Positions 1 to 8,698 are shown, counted from the first letter of the stretch. The stretch is DNA of 64,000 nt from Rheinheimera tangshanensis (GCF_014645135.1 NZ_BMLH01000003.1:310001-374000); one strand, 5' to 3'. The notes: generated from the letters alone by a model not told the origin. Made by a program: numbers and translations.

Positions 1-76
1 GCGTGGCGCTGGTGGCAAAATTGCTCCATTCAGCACTTTAGTTTTTGATGTAGAACTTTTAGCTATCGTTAGTTAA
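1..76 (+). CDS. C-terminal end of an FKBP-type peptidyl-prolyl isomerase (partial)
   Basis: The window opens inside a gene. Reading from base 2, 24 codons precede a TAA at 74-76. The peptide contains APFSTLVFDVELLAI, which matches the last beta strand of FKBP-fold prolyl isomerases (usual form P-x-x-x-L-x-F-x-V-E-L-L-x-I). The protein would catalyse cis-trans isomerisation of prolyl bonds; whether it is the cytoplasmic (FklB-like) or periplasmic (FkpA-like) type cannot be told from this fragment. A strong hairpin follows 14 bases after the stop. Confidence 0.7.
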   Translation, partial: RGAGGKIAPFSTLVFDVELLAIVS

Positions 77-90
77 TCGTTTGTTTTTAT

Positions 91-124
91 AAAGAAAAAG
101 GAGCTTGTGAGCTCCTTTTTCTTT
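91..124. terminator. Bidirectional intrinsic terminator
   Basis: A perfect 15-bp inverted repeat (aaagaaaaaggagct / agctcctttttcttt) with a TGTG loop lies between two convergent genes. A-rich and T-rich flanks on both sides allow it to end the FKBP gene on the plus strand and dsbB on the minus strand. Confidence 0.85.
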
Positions 125-135
125 AGATGTCGAAT

Positions 136-669
136 TTAGTCGTAAGGATTGTATTTTTTCTTCTTAAACTGGCTGAAGATTAACATCAGTGATAGCAGGG
201 TATAGACGACAAAAATTACTCTTGTCCAAACCGGCATAGAGAAATCCATAAAGCGCCATGCTATATCACCGCACATACCGGTAGGGTTAAAGATTTCCGG
301 AAACCATTTATCTAAAGGCAAACCCAGTGGAAACTCAGGAAACAAACTACAGGTGTATAGACCACCGGACTGCACCAGCTCTTCGACACCTATATGTTCG
401 TGGGTGATCATCACTCCCCAAACCGAACTTGCGCTAAAAGTGAACAAAGCTATCCAGCGTAATAAACCGTTGGTCGGTGATATCAGGGCAACCAGTGCTG
501 CCAGTATCACACCAGTTAATGCCGCTCTGGCATACACACACAACATGCAAGGCTGTAAATTCATCTGATATTGAAAGTACAACGCCAGACCTAACAACAC
601 CGTGGCTGACAGCGCTAACACAAGCCATGCCGATCGTTGTTTTGACCATTTTGCCAGACTGGATAACAT
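136..669 (-). CDS. dsbB: DsbB, disulfide bond formation protein B
   Basis: Inner-membrane quinone reductase that re-oxidises periplasmic DsbA and passes the electrons to ubiquinone or menaquinone. The 177-residue length matches the family. Four hydrophobic helices are visible (about residues 14-32, 45-64, 71-88 and 146-166). The first catalytic pair is C41-x-x-C44 in QPCMLC and the second periplasmic pair is C107 and C133, the spacing expected for DsbB. The C terminus is lysine-rich (QFKKKKYN), as expected for a cytoplasmic tail. The gene is divergent from fadR; in E. coli, dsbB, nhaB and fadR are also close together, so the neighbourhood is conserved without nhaB. No anomalies seen. Confidence 0.96.
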   Translation of the reverse strand: MLSSLAKWSKQRSAWLVLALSATVLLGLALYFQYQMNLQPCMLCVYARAALTGVILAALVALISPTNGLLRWIALFTFSASSVWGVMITHEHIGVEELVQSGGLYTCSLFPEFPLGLPLDKWFPEIFNPTGMCGDIAWRFMDFSMPVWTRVIFVVYTLLSLMLIFSQFKKKKYNPYD

Positions 670-851
670 TCGGATCCCTTTGTTTGATAAAACAAAACTA
701 TAAGTCGGTCAATCTAAGGCAAAAACAGTGGAAAGACAACCCACAGTACGCTGAACAGCTATTTTTAATCCATAGCTTGTTAACTGGATTGTCTCTGGTA
801 CAATCAGTGCCATTTATCTGACATTATAATAATGACAACGGGTCTCTCCGC

Positions 852-1571
852 ATGACTATGAATTTGATTAAAGCGCAAAGCCCAGCTGGTTTTGCTGAAG
901 AATATATTGTTGAATCTATCTGGAATGGCAAATTTGCTCCAGGGTCCATTTTACCAGCTGAGCGTGAATTGTCAGAGCTGATAGGAGTTACCCGCACTAC
1001 GTTACGTGAAGTGTTACAACGTTTAGCCCGTGATGGCTGGCTGACCATTCAGCACGGCAAACCAACGAAGGTGAATAACTTCTGGGAAACCTCAGGTTTA
1101 AATATTCTGGAAACGCTAGCCCGTTTAGATGAAGAGCGGATGCCGGAACTGGTCGATGAGCTGCTGTCTGCCCGTACCAACATCAGCGCTATTTATATTC
1201 GTGGTGCTATTAAGACACATAAAGAACAGGTGATTGCGTCTTTTGCCGGTGCTGAAGATTTAGCTGACACAGCCGAAGCTTTTGCGGCTTTTGACTACAA
1301 CTTAAACCATGAAATGGCGCTGCATTCATCCAATCGTATCTATGTGCTGATTTTAAATGGCTTCCGCGGTTTGTATAACAAAATTGCCCGTTTCTATTTC
1401 TCCTCTCCTGAAGCCCGTGAATTAGCCCGTCAGTATTATCACCAGTTAAAGCAATATGCTGAAGCAGGTAAACATGACGAGGTAGTATTTGCAGTACGTA
1501 AGTACGGTAAAGAGAGCGGTAAAATTTGGGCAGGTTTACGCTCACAAATTCCAAAAGATTTAATTGAATAA
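852..1571 (+). CDS. fadR: FadR, fatty acid metabolism transcription factor
   Basis: GntR-family regulator that binds long-chain acyl-CoA; in enterics it represses beta-oxidation (fad) genes and activates fabA/fabB. The 239-residue length equals the E. coli protein. The N-terminal winged helix (about residues 10-75) is almost identical to known FadR, with [20 protein letters not shown] followed by [19 protein letters not shown], the DNA-recognition region. The all-helical C-terminal part (about 80-235) is the FadR acyl-CoA-binding domain, and [10 protein letters not shown] is conserved. The start could also be the ATG two codons downstream (858), which aligns better with E. coli FadR; no strong ribosome binding site separates them. 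It is followed by its own terminator. Confidence 0.97.
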   Translation: MTMNLIKAQSPAGFAEEYIVESIWNGKFAPGSILPAERELSELIGVTRTTLREVLQRLARDGWLTIQHGKPTKVNNFWETSGLNILETLARLDEERMPELVDELLSARTNISAIYIRGAIKTHKEQVIASFAGAEDLADTAEAFAAFDYNLNHEMALHSSNRIYVLILNGFRGLYNKIARFYFSSPEARELARQYYHQLKQYAEAGKHDEVVFAVRKYGKESGKIWAGLRSQIPKDLIE

Positions 1572-1582
1572 ATTCTAAGTTG

Positions 1583-1610
1583 TAAAAAGCCGCCGTCATG
1601 GCGGTTTTTT
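1583..1610 (+). terminator. Intrinsic terminator after fadR
   Basis: Hairpin aaaaaagccgcc-type stem: AAAAAGCCGCC, loop GTCAT, GGCGGTTTTTT, starting about 12 bases after the fadR stop codon. Confidence 0.85.
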
Positions 1611-1642
1611 ACTATAAGGCTGATGAAGGCTTTTCAGCAGCC

Positions 1643-1671
1643 TTGCCACATCAGGTGGTGCTGGTTATCAT
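1643..1671 (+). promoter_or_regulatory. Probable sigma-70 promoter of the sulfur fusion gene
   Basis: TTGCCA (1643-1648) and TATCAT (1666-1671) are each one mismatch from the -35 and -10 consensus and are separated by 17 bases. Transcription would start near 1678, about 36 bases before the ATG at 1714. Prediction from sequence only. Confidence 0.5.
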
Positions 1672-1685
1672 GTTACTATATATAT

Positions 1686-1702
1686 TATAACCTTTAGTTA
1701 TA
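1686..1702. promoter_or_regulatory. Candidate operator (inverted repeat) before the sulfur fusion gene
   Basis: TATAAC-CTTTA-GTTATA is a perfect 6+6 inverted repeat with a 5-base centre. It sits just downstream of the predicted -10 and 12 bases before the start codon, a typical place for a repressor. Sulfide/persulfide genes are often repressed by ArsR-type (BigR/SqrR) or CstR-type sensors, but no regulator gene is adjacent, so the identity of the binder is open. Confidence 0.4.
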
Positions 1703-1713
1703 TGGTGTAACTG

Positions 1714-3960
1714 ATGCAAAAGCCTGCTGTGCGACCTCAAGAAATTTATCTGGATAATAATGCTACAACTCCTGTGTTGGCTTGTGCAGCGCAAGCCGTG
1801 CAACATACGATGCAGCAGTGTTTTGGCAATCCAAGCAGCAGTCACAGTACTGGTATTAAAGCCAAGGTCGAGCTGGAAACCACCAGACAATTGGCTCGTC
1901 AGCTCGTTGGCGCAGGTTCCGGCGATATTGTTTTTACTTCAGGGGCGACTGAAGGCATTCAAAGTTCTATTTTCTCCGCTTTGTTGCATGCCCGAATGTC
2001 CGGCAAAACGGGCCCAGCTTATACTTTGCTTTATGGTGCGACTGAACACAAAGCTGTGCCTCAGAGCCTGGAACACTGGAATCATGTATTACAGTTAGGC
2101 GCCAGGATTAAAGCTATTCCTGTGGATCAACATGGTGTACTGGATTTTGAGTTTATCCGCACTGAACTGCCGAATACGTTGCTGATTTGCACTATGGCAG
2201 CGAATAATGAAACCGGTGTAAAGCAGGATTTAGTGGCTTTACAGCAACTTATTCGTAGCGTAGCGCCGCAAGTGCTGTGGATGGTGGATTGCGTGCAGGC
2301 GCTTGGCAAAATGCCATTGCAGCTTGAGCACATGACGATAGACTACGCACCTTTTAGTGGCCATAAGCTGTATGCGCCCAAAGGTATTGGCTTTTTATAT
2401 GTGCGCGAAGGCACGCCTTATCAGCCGCTGCTGGCCGGTGGTGGTCAGGAGAGTGGTTTACGTTCAGGAACGGAAAACTTGCCTGGTATTGCTGCATTAA
2501 AAGCGATTTTTCAGCAATTGAAATTAAAAGAGGACTCAGTTTTTCAGTCAGAGCCACAACTTTGGGCTTACCGCGAACAACTGCTATCGGCATTACGTCG
2601 TGTGTTTCCTGATTTAGTCCTTAATAGCGACAAACCTTATATAGTACCTACCACCATCAACTTTTCTGTACCGGGTTTTGCCAGCAAAGACATTATGGAT
2701 TTGTTTGACGCTGCAGGTATTCGGGTCAGCTCGGGTTCGGCTTGTAGCTCTAAAATTCCGACCAGCTTTGTGCTCAACGCTATGGGTTTACCTTTGTGGC
2801 GTAGTCAGGGCGCGATTCGTTTATCTTTTGGCCCTGCAATGACTGTGGGGGAGTGTCAGCAGGCTTGTCAGGCTATTTTGGCATTAAAAACTGTAGTGAA
2901 CTCCTGTTGTCTGGTGTTAAGTGATGCCAGCAGTACAGAGCTGCAGCCAGTGACTGGTTTAGTGCAGTTAAAACATGAAGATTTATGCAGCTATTTACTG
3001 GTATCAGCTGACACCTCGGAAGTCATTATTATCGACGCTGTGTTGCCTCTGGCCAGCCGGATTGCTCAGTTGGTGCAGGGACATCAGTTCAAAGTGCGGG
3101 CTATTTTAGATACCCATGTACATAAAGATCATCCCTCAGCGCGGCCTGAGCTGGCGACCTTATTAGCTGATTTACTGGATAAGGTACCGACCGATGTGCT
3201 GGGTTGGCCTCTAGCCGCACCGCTGTTACAAATGGGAGCTTATCAGTTGGAAAGTCTGGCTACGCCGGGCCATAGTCCTGAAGCTGTGACTATTGTTGTC
3301 ACGCAGCACCATCAGCAAAAATTTGCTTTTGTCGGCGATTTTATTTTGCCAGGTGGTACAGGACGATTGGATCTGCCAGGTGGAGACACAAAGGCCTTTC
3401 GTCTGAGTTTAAGGGCTTTAGATCAGAAACTTGAATCTCATACCTTGTTATTGTCCAGCCATGATTATGCCCAGCGTTTTTTCACCCGTTGGGATCTGAT
3501 GCTGCAGGAGCAGCCTGTATTGCAGCAGGTACTACATACCGAAGCTACACCAGAGTTGTGGTTAAGCGATTTACAGCGTCAGACACAATGGTTGCAACAA
3601 CAGGCCGGGCATTTTTGTGGGGTAGTGGAAGTCTGTGCTTCTGATGCGACCGCTGTGATTGATAAACATCAGATCGCTGCCTTGATACAACAGCACCCCA
3701 ACTTACAAATCTGGGACGTGCGTGAACCCCATGAACAAGCCGCAGGTGCTTTGTCTGTGTACTTACCTGATTTAGTCTGTAAGGAAGTTCCTTTATCTGC
3801 ACTGGTGCAGCAGGTTACCGAGCAACAGACTGCTACCCCTCAGCCCTTGTTGCTGGTCTGCCGTTCTGGTAATCGTAGTTTATTGGCAGCAAAAGTGCTG
3901 AATAGAGCTGGGTTTGATTTGGTGTTTAATTTAAAGGGTGGAGTCGCGCTATTAGCCTGA
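1714..3960 (+). CDS. Three-domain sulfur enzyme: cysteine desulfurase + ETHE1-like persulfide dioxygenase + rhodanese
   Basis: A 748-residue fusion. Residues 1-390 are a group-V PLP cysteine desulfurase (NifS/IscS type): YLDNNATTP near the start, PLP lysine K218 in SGHKLYAPKG and catalytic C344 in SSGSACSS. Residues about 410-640 form a metallo-beta-lactamase fold closest to ETHE1 persulfide dioxygenase: THVHKDH (H468, H470, D472, H473), GHSPE (H520), GDF (D542) and SSHDY (H583); H468, H520 and D542 correspond to the Fe(II) ligands of ETHE1. Residues about 660-748 are a rhodanese domain with active cysteine C716 in CRSGNRS. Known chemistry suggests that the first domain releases cysteine sulfur as persulfide, the second oxidises glutathione persulfide to sulfite and the third transfers sulfane sulfur, for example to thiosulfate. 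Dioxygenase-rhodanese fusions are known; the added desulfurase is the striking part. No signal peptide, so cytoplasmic. It has its own promoter and a candidate operator and is followed by a convergent ERIC-like element. Confidence 0.9.
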   Translation: MQKPAVRPQEIYLDNNATTPVLACAAQAVQHTMQQCFGNPSSSHSTGIKAKVELETTRQLARQLVGAGSGDIVFTSGATEGIQSSIFSALLHARMSGKTGPAYTLLYGATEHKAVPQSLEHWNHVLQLGARIKAIPVDQHGVLDFEFIRTELPNTLLICTMAANNETGVKQDLVALQQLIRSVAPQVLWMVDCVQALGKMPLQLEHMTIDYAPFSGHKLYAPKGIGFLYVREGTPYQPLLAGGGQESGLRSGTENLPGIAALKAIFQQLKLKEDSVFQSEPQLWAYREQLLSALRRVFPDLVLNSDKPYIVPTTINFSVPGFASKDIMDLFDAAGIRVSSGSACSSKIPTSFVLNAMGLPLWRSQGAIRLSFGPAMTVGECQQACQAILALKTVVNSCCLVLSDASSTELQPVTGLVQLKHEDLCSYLLVSADTSEVIIIDAVLPLASRIAQLVQGHQFKVRAILDTHVHKDHPSARPELATLLADLLDKVPTDVLGWPLAAPLLQMGAYQLESLATPGHSPEAVTIVVTQHHQQKFAFVGDFILPGGTGRLDLPGGDTKAFRLSLRALDQKLESHTLLLSSHDYAQRFFTRWDLMLQEQPVLQQVLHTEATPELWLSDLQRQTQWLQQQAGHFCGVVEVCASDATAVIDKHQIAALIQQHPNLQIWDVREPHEQAAGALSVYLPDLVCKEVPLSALVQQVTEQQTATPQPLLLVCRSGNRSLLAAKVLNRAGFDLVFNLKGGVALLA

Positions 3961-3961
3961 T

Positions 3962-4084
3962 TACCCTTCGTATTTGAAGCCGCAGCTTTGTTGACTTCGA
4001 GCTTTCGCCCCAGTCGCATAGGTAAACTATGCTCCTGGGGTCTCAATCCCTTGTCGCCTCGCTGCAACTCCAACTACTTTAGGT
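3962..4084 (-). repeat. ERIC-like intergenic repeat, copy 1
   Basis: Read on the minus strand it runs from TTGGAGTTGCAGCGAGGCG through GAGACCCCAGGAGCATAG, a central hairpin, CTATGCGACTGGGGCGA and ends near GCTGCGGCTTCAA. The same order occurs at four other sites in this window. The CCCC-AGGAGC...GACTGGGG core closely resembles the enterobacterial ERIC core. It fills the gap between two convergent genes. Confidence 0.8.
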
Positions 4085-4116
4085 GAGCCCCTTTGTCGTT
4101 GGAAGCCGCAATTTAT

Positions 4117-4785
4117 TTAATAAAACAGATGCTGCAATGGGTTTAATAGGCGGGTTAAGCCTTTTTTAAACTTCAGTGGCGCAGTTAACACTGACAAACA
4201 CAAACAATCTTCGCTCATGGTACGTGGAGTATGTGTATGGTCCGGTGTATTTATCAATAAGTCACCTTCGCCATAACAACCCGACTCGTCATAGATTTTA
4301 CCTTTCAGTACTAAGGTAATTTCCAAACCAAGGTGTGTATGCTGTGGTACTTCGCTGTCTTTGCGAATATACAACAAGGACACATTGTGCTGGTCTTCGC
4401 CTGCGAGTTTTGCTGTACTGATCCCACCCAAATTAAGCCACTTTAACTTATTGTGCAACAAAGGTTTTAGCGACGCCGGTACTAATATTTCACTGTTTTG
4501 AATTTGCAGTGCAAAGGGCTGCCGCTGTTGCATCTGGGCCACAACTTCTGGTTGCGCCGTGATAAAGTCCAGCATCTGCTGCCACTCTGTTTCTGCAGCT
4601 TGTTCTTCAGGTAAGCTGGCAAGTGCGGTTCCAGCCTCAGCTTCCAAATCCATTTTTATGCGCTGGCAATGCGGACATAAATCCAGGTGCGCAGCTATCG
4701 CCAGGCTCAATTCCGGAGCCAGACTGGCTTCGATGTATTGTTCCAGCAATTCCAGAGCCGGGTGATGTTTAACTGCGTGGATCAT
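4117..4785 (-). CDS. chrR: ChrR-like zinc anti-sigma factor with cupin domain
   Basis: Partner of the sigma factor just upstream. In Rhodobacter-type systems ChrR holds its ECF sigma factor inactive until singlet oxygen or organic peroxide triggers release. The N-terminal anti-sigma domain shows the zinc signature H-x3-C-x2-C in AAHLDLCPHC plus histidines near the N terminus (HAVKHH). The C-terminal half (about 90-215) is a cupin-type ChrR domain with PQHTHLGLE and a later HTHTP segment. The ATG at 4785 is preferred over the TTG one codon upstream because AGAGAGG lies six bases before it. It overlaps the end of the sigma gene by 17 bases, implying translational coupling. About 222 residues, normal for the family. 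Confidence 0.87.
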   Translation of the reverse strand: MIHAVKHHPALELLEQYIEASLAPELSLAIAAHLDLCPHCQRIKMDLEAEAGTALASLPEEQAAETEWQQMLDFITAQPEVVAQMQQRQPFALQIQNSEILVPASLKPLLHNKLKWLNLGGISTAKLAGEDQHNVSLLYIRKDSEVPQHTHLGLEITLVLKGKIYDESGCYGEGDLLINTPDHTHTPRTMSEDCLCLSVLTAPLKFKKGLTRLLNPLQHLFY

Positions 4786-5350
4786 CAATAGCCTCTCTTA
4801 ATCTGTCTAACGCAAGGCGAATACGTGACTTGACTGTTCCCAAAGGTATAGCCAGCTCTTCCGATACTTCCTGGTGCGATTTCTCTTCTAAATACACTTT
4901 TTCCATCACGTCACGTTGTGCCGGAGGCAGCTTTGCAAAGTGGGGAGCTACTTTTTCAGCCAGCAACCATAAATCCCATTCGTTGCTATCTGTGCCTTCC
5001 TGTTCTGGGTAGTCACCGTCAAAAAACAAATCGTCCGCACTCAATTCGTCTTTGCGGCTTTGTTTTTTACGTAACATATCAAAACGTACATTACGGGCTA
5101 TGGTAAAAATCCAGGTGGAGGCACAGCCGCGACTTGCGTCAAATAACCGGGCTTTTTGCCATACGTTCAGCATGGTATCCTGCACCATCTCCATCGCTTG
5201 TTGTTCGTTGCCGAACATTTTCAAACCAAAGGCTTTTAGCCGTGGTGCAAAGTAGCTGAATAATTGCGAGTAGGCTTGTTTATCGCGGTCTACTGCAATA
5301 AAAGTTAAAGCTTGTTCCCACTGCGCATTGTCTTGTGGTTGAACTGACAT
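4769..5350 (-). CDS. rpoE: ECF RNA polymerase sigma factor (RpoE-like, ChrR partner)
   Basis: Group IV sigma factor. Region 2 contains AYSQLFSYFAPRLKAF and the -10 recognition part CASTWIFTIARNVRFDMLRK; region 4 contains LPPAQRDVMEKVYLEEKSH followed by the helix-turn-helix IPLGTVKSRIRLALDRLR. The gene is open upstream to 5455, but the ATG at 5350 gives a family-sized product (193 residues) and has AAGGA just ahead of it, so that start was chosen. It is translationally coupled to the ChrR-like anti-sigma gene and divergent from the azoreductase. By analogy it would control a photo-oxidative or peroxide stress regulon; its promoter target was not identified here. Confidence 0.88.
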   Translation of the reverse strand: MSVQPQDNAQWEQALTFIAVDRDKQAYSQLFSYFAPRLKAFGLKMFGNEQQAMEMVQDTMLNVWQKARLFDASRGCASTWIFTIARNVRFDMLRKKQSRKDELSADDLFFDGDYPEQEGTDSNEWDLWLLAEKVAPHFAKLPPAQRDVMEKVYLEEKSHQEVSEELAIPLGTVKSRIRLALDRLREAIDDPRS

Positions 5351-5582
5351 AGATCCTTGAATACTGGGCCTCTGATAAGTACTACCATCATGCCTTTGAA
5401 CTGATGTTGGATCCAACATTATTCCAATCCTGTCTGTATCGTTTAGTAGATGCAAACTTTTACGCTGAAGATTTAGTTTTAGATTGGTTTAAAAAATAGA
5501 AAGATTTGTCTGATTTATTCTGATTTTTTATCTAAAAAATTAAAGTTATTCTGCTGTTATTCACCAGACAGGAGTAACTACC

Positions 5583-6188
5583 ATGGCACATGTATTAGTA
5601 ATTAACAGTTCTATCAGCGGCGACAAAGGCCAATCAACACAATTAAGCCAACAGTTTTTAGCATCTTTACCTGCAGGTTTCAGCACAGAAACACTGGATT
5701 TGGTACAAGACAGCTATCCTCATTTAACTATGGCAGAAATGGGGGCTTGGATGACACCTGAGTCTGATCGTTCTGATGAGCAAAAAGCTTTAGCAGCCTT
5801 GTCGGATAACGCCATAGCTCAAATTCAAAAGGCTGATGCCATTGTGATCGGCGTACCTATGTACAACTTCGGTGTGCCAAGCCAGTTAAAAGCTTACTTT
5901 GACAGACTGGCTCGTGCTGGCATCACCTTTAAATACACCGAAACAGGCCCAATAGGTCTGTTGCAAGACAAACCAGTGTTTATTTTCGCAACTCGTGGTG
6001 GTTTTTATCAGGGGACAGCGATGGATTCACAAACGCCCTTTGTCAGCGCTTTCCTGAATTTCATCGGTTTAAAAGATTTAAACTTTATTTATGCTGAAGG
6101 CTTAAATATGGGGCCTGAAAGCGCGGAAAAAGCCTTGACTGCAGCAAAAGCTCGTATTGCTGAGTTAGCGCCAGCTGTAGCAGCCTGA
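5583..6188 (+). CDS. azoR: FMN-dependent NADH-azoreductase / quinone reductase
   Basis: Flavodoxin-like fold enzyme of 201 residues that reduces quinones and azo compounds with two electrons from NAD(P)H, protecting against thiol-reactive electrophiles. Family signatures are NSSISGDKGQSTQ at the N terminus (FMN phosphate loop), the MYNFGVPSQLKAYFDR flavin-binding stretch and FATRGGFY. A good ribosome binding site (AGGAG) lies nine bases before the ATG. It is divergent from the ECF sigma/ChrR pair, so it may belong to that stress regulon, but no matching promoter was proven. Confidence 0.92.
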   Translation: MAHVLVINSSISGDKGQSTQLSQQFLASLPAGFSTETLDLVQDSYPHLTMAEMGAWMTPESDRSDEQKALAALSDNAIAQIQKADAIVIGVPMYNFGVPSQLKAYFDRLARAGITFKYTETGPIGLLQDKPVFIFATRGGFYQGTAMDSQTPFVSAFLNFIGLKDLNFIYAEGLNMGPESAEKALTAAKARIAELAPAVAA

Positions 6189-6349
6189 TAGTTGCATAGT
6201 TAACCCATCAAGCCGTTTTCGTTCCCGCAAGCTTTGGCCACTTTACTCAAGGGGCCTTTTTTACATCCACTTTTCTATTGTTTTTTATAGACTTTCTCTA
6301 CTTAGAGTTTGGTATATGACTCGTCTGTGAATTATGCTAGGTGAAACTT

Positions 6350-8527
6350 ATGCCTCAGGGAGAGCAAACTTTGGCAACACTTCAGTCTCAACATAAATGG
6401 CGTTTTTTTCGTTCCGGTGGTTTTGACCAGGTAGCTTTGGATTCTGCAGCAGACTTGCAGCACTTGCATGAACTGGATCCAAAACTCTGGACAGTCCTGA
6501 ATTGCCCTACCACTGGCCTTGAATTTGATAACCGCACTGCAGCCTTATTAGATACCGATGGTGACGGTCAAATCCGTGTACCTGAAATTCTGGCTGCGGT
6601 GCGCTGGTGCTGTGAGCGTTTGCAGGACGCGGACATTATGTTTCAGGCGCCGGGCTTACCACTGGCCGCTATCCATGATCAGGATGCTGAAGGTGCGAAC
6701 CTCAGAGCAGCGGCACTTCGGGTACTGGAAATTGTGGGTAAAACTGACGCTGATGCGTTGCAGGTTTCGGATTTGGCCGATATGACGCTGCTGTTTTCTC
6801 CTCATCATTTTAATGGGGATGGCGTAGTCATGGCTGAATTGACTGCCGATGCTGAATTAGCGCAACTTATTACTGAAATTATTCAAACTCAGGGTGGACA
6901 GCCGGATCGCAGTGGCGGTGAAGGTATTCACAGCGATAGTTTAAATGCCTTTTATCAGCAAGTTGAGGCTGTGGTGCAGTGGCATGCGGCAGGAGGCTCT
7001 GATGATCCGCAGTTTTGTCCTCTGGGTGATAACATGGCAGCGGCAGTGGCTGCTTTTGACGCTGTGAAAGCCAAAGTAGATGACTTTTTTGTTCGTTGCC
7101 AATTGGCCGCTTTTGACCATCGCGCTGCGGATGCTCTCAATCCTGCAGTTGCTGTCTATGACGTTTTAAGTAATAAAGCCATCAGTAGTGCTGATGCAGA
7201 TGTGGCAGCTTTACCTTTAGCTGCTGTTACAGCAGGGTCGCCTTTGCCTTTGGGAGAAGGCATTAACCCGGCCTGGACCTCTGCTATCACAGAGTTTAAA
7301 CAAAGGGTGGTTGAACCTTTATTAGCGGCAAAAGGCAAACACAAAGCCGGGCACTTGACTGCAGAGCAGTGGCAGCAGATCTGCGAACAGTTAGAACCAT
7401 GGTGTGCGTGGCAGGCCGCTAAGCCCGACACCAAAGTGCACCAACTGGAGTTGGATCGTTTGCAGGCTATAGTCTCAGGTGATGGCAAAGAACGGCTTGA
7501 AGCTTTGATAGCACAAGATATTGCAGCTTCTACTTTCGCAGATAATGTGGATGCAGTAGAACGTCTGGTGCGTTATCAGCGAGATTTAGTCACTTTGCTG
7601 CGTAATTTCGTCTCTTTAAGCGACTTTTATCAGAGTAAACACAAAGCTATTTTTCAGATCGGTACTTTGTATCTGGATCAACGCAGTTGTGAGCTGGTAC
7701 TCAAAGTCTCAGATATGGCACGTCATGCGACTATGGCGCCTTTTAGTGGTTGTTATCTGGTGTATTGCACCTGTGAGAGACAAGGTGAAGCGCCTTTACA
7801 CATAGTAGCGGCACTGACTGGAGGGGATGTTGATGAGTTGATGGTGCCCGGTCGCAATGGTGTATTTTATGACAGACAAGGCCGTGATTGGCGAGCTATG
7901 GTCACTAAAGTGGTGGTTCAGCCTGTCAGTATTGGTCAAGCCTTCTGGTCACCTTATAAACGAGTAGCGGCTTTTATTGAAGCTCAGCTGCAAAAGTTCG
8001 CCGCGTCGCGTGATAAAGATATTGAAGCTAAAACTACCACTGGAGTGACTACTGTTGCTGCCGCACCCACACCAGCAGCGCCTGCGGCGCCAGCTGCTGT
8101 AGCTGGTTTTGATATTGCCAAATTTGCCGGTATCTTTGCGGCTATGGGGTTGGCCGTTGGTGCTATTGGTACAGCCCTTGCGGCGGTCATGTCGGGATTG
8201 TTCTCCTTGTTATGGTGGCAAATTCCATTGGTGATATTGGGGGTATTGTTACTGATTTCAGGGCCTTCCATGTTGATGGCGTTTTTAACTTTACGCCGGC
8301 GTAATCTGGGACCGCTGTTGGATGCCAATGGCTGGGCTGTGAATACCAGAGCAAAAATTAATGTACCTTTTGGCGCCGCTTTAACTGGCTTAGCCCGTTT
8401 ACCAGCTGGGGCGAAACGTAGTTTAACCGACCCTTTTGCGGAGAAAAAACGCCCCTGGGGCAGTCTGTTGATCCTGCTGCTGGTGTTGATTGGCGCCGGG
8501 CTTTTCTGGTGGTTCAGGATGAACTAG
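6350..8527 (+). CDS. EF-hand membrane protein of unknown function
   Basis: About 725 residues with no recognised enzymatic family. Near residues 68-79 a textbook EF-hand loop, DTDGDGQIRVPE, has Asp at positions 1, 3 and 5, Gly at 6 and Glu at 12; a degenerate second loop (FNGDGVVMAE) follows about 90 residues later, suggesting a calcium-binding pair. The middle is hydrophilic. An Ala/Pro linker (about 565-585) leads to hydrophobic helices near 590-650 and a last one at the C terminus ending WWFRMN, so it is likely anchored in a membrane by its C-terminal region. No signal peptide. The reading frame also offers a GTG at 6341; ATG 6350 is preferred because TAGGTG lies six bases upstream. Single-gene unit followed by a palindrome. 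Confidence 0.7.
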   Translation: MPQGEQTLATLQSQHKWRFFRSGGFDQVALDSAADLQHLHELDPKLWTVLNCPTTGLEFDNRTAALLDTDGDGQIRVPEILAAVRWCCERLQDADIMFQAPGLPLAAIHDQDAEGANLRAAALRVLEIVGKTDADALQVSDLADMTLLFSPHHFNGDGVVMAELTADAELAQLITEIIQTQGGQPDRSGGEGIHSDSLNAFYQQVEAVVQWHAAGGSDDPQFCPLGDNMAAAVAAFDAVKAKVDDFFVRCQLAAFDHRAADALNPAVAVYDVLSNKAISSADADVAALPLAAVTAGSPLPLGEGINPAWTSAITEFKQRVVEPLLAAKGKHKAGHLTAEQWQQICEQLEPWCAWQAAKPDTKVHQLELDRLQAIVSGDGKERLEALIAQDIAASTFADNVDAVERLVRYQRDLVTLLRNFVSLSDFYQSKHKAIFQIGTLYLDQRSCELVLKVSDMARHATMAPFSGCYLVYCTCERQGEAPLHIVAALTGGDVDELMVPGRNGVFYDRQGRDWRAMVTKVVVQPVSIGQAFWSPYKRVAAFIEAQLQKFAASRDKDIEAKTTTGVTTVAAAPTPAAPAAPAAVAGFDIAKFAGIFAAMGLAVGAIGTALAAVMSGLFSLLWWQIPLVILGVLLLISGPSMLMAFLTLRRRNLGPLLDANGWAVNTRAKINVPFGAALTGLARLPAGAKRSLTDPFAEKKRPWGSLLILLLVLIGAGLFWWFRMN

Positions 8528-8542
8528 ATACGCTTAGTTGAT

Positions 8543-8568
8543 AAGCCTGTGAAATGTTTCACAGGCTT
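8543..8568. terminator. Perfect palindrome after the EF-hand gene (possible terminator)
   Basis: AAGCCTGTGAAA-TG-TTTCACAGGCTT is a perfect 12-bp stem 15 bases after the stop codon. There is no T-run after it, so termination by the intrinsic mechanism is uncertain; it could protect mRNA ends instead. Confidence 0.5.
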
Positions 8569-8698
8569 CATCCCTCATTCTTTAACACCGCTCATCGCCT
8601 GCCAGCCACCATTAAACCTAACAGCCGCCGACTGCTCTTGGTCTTTGATACGTTTCTTTGTATAAAGAGCTGACAACCACCACTAAAAAAGAACATCA

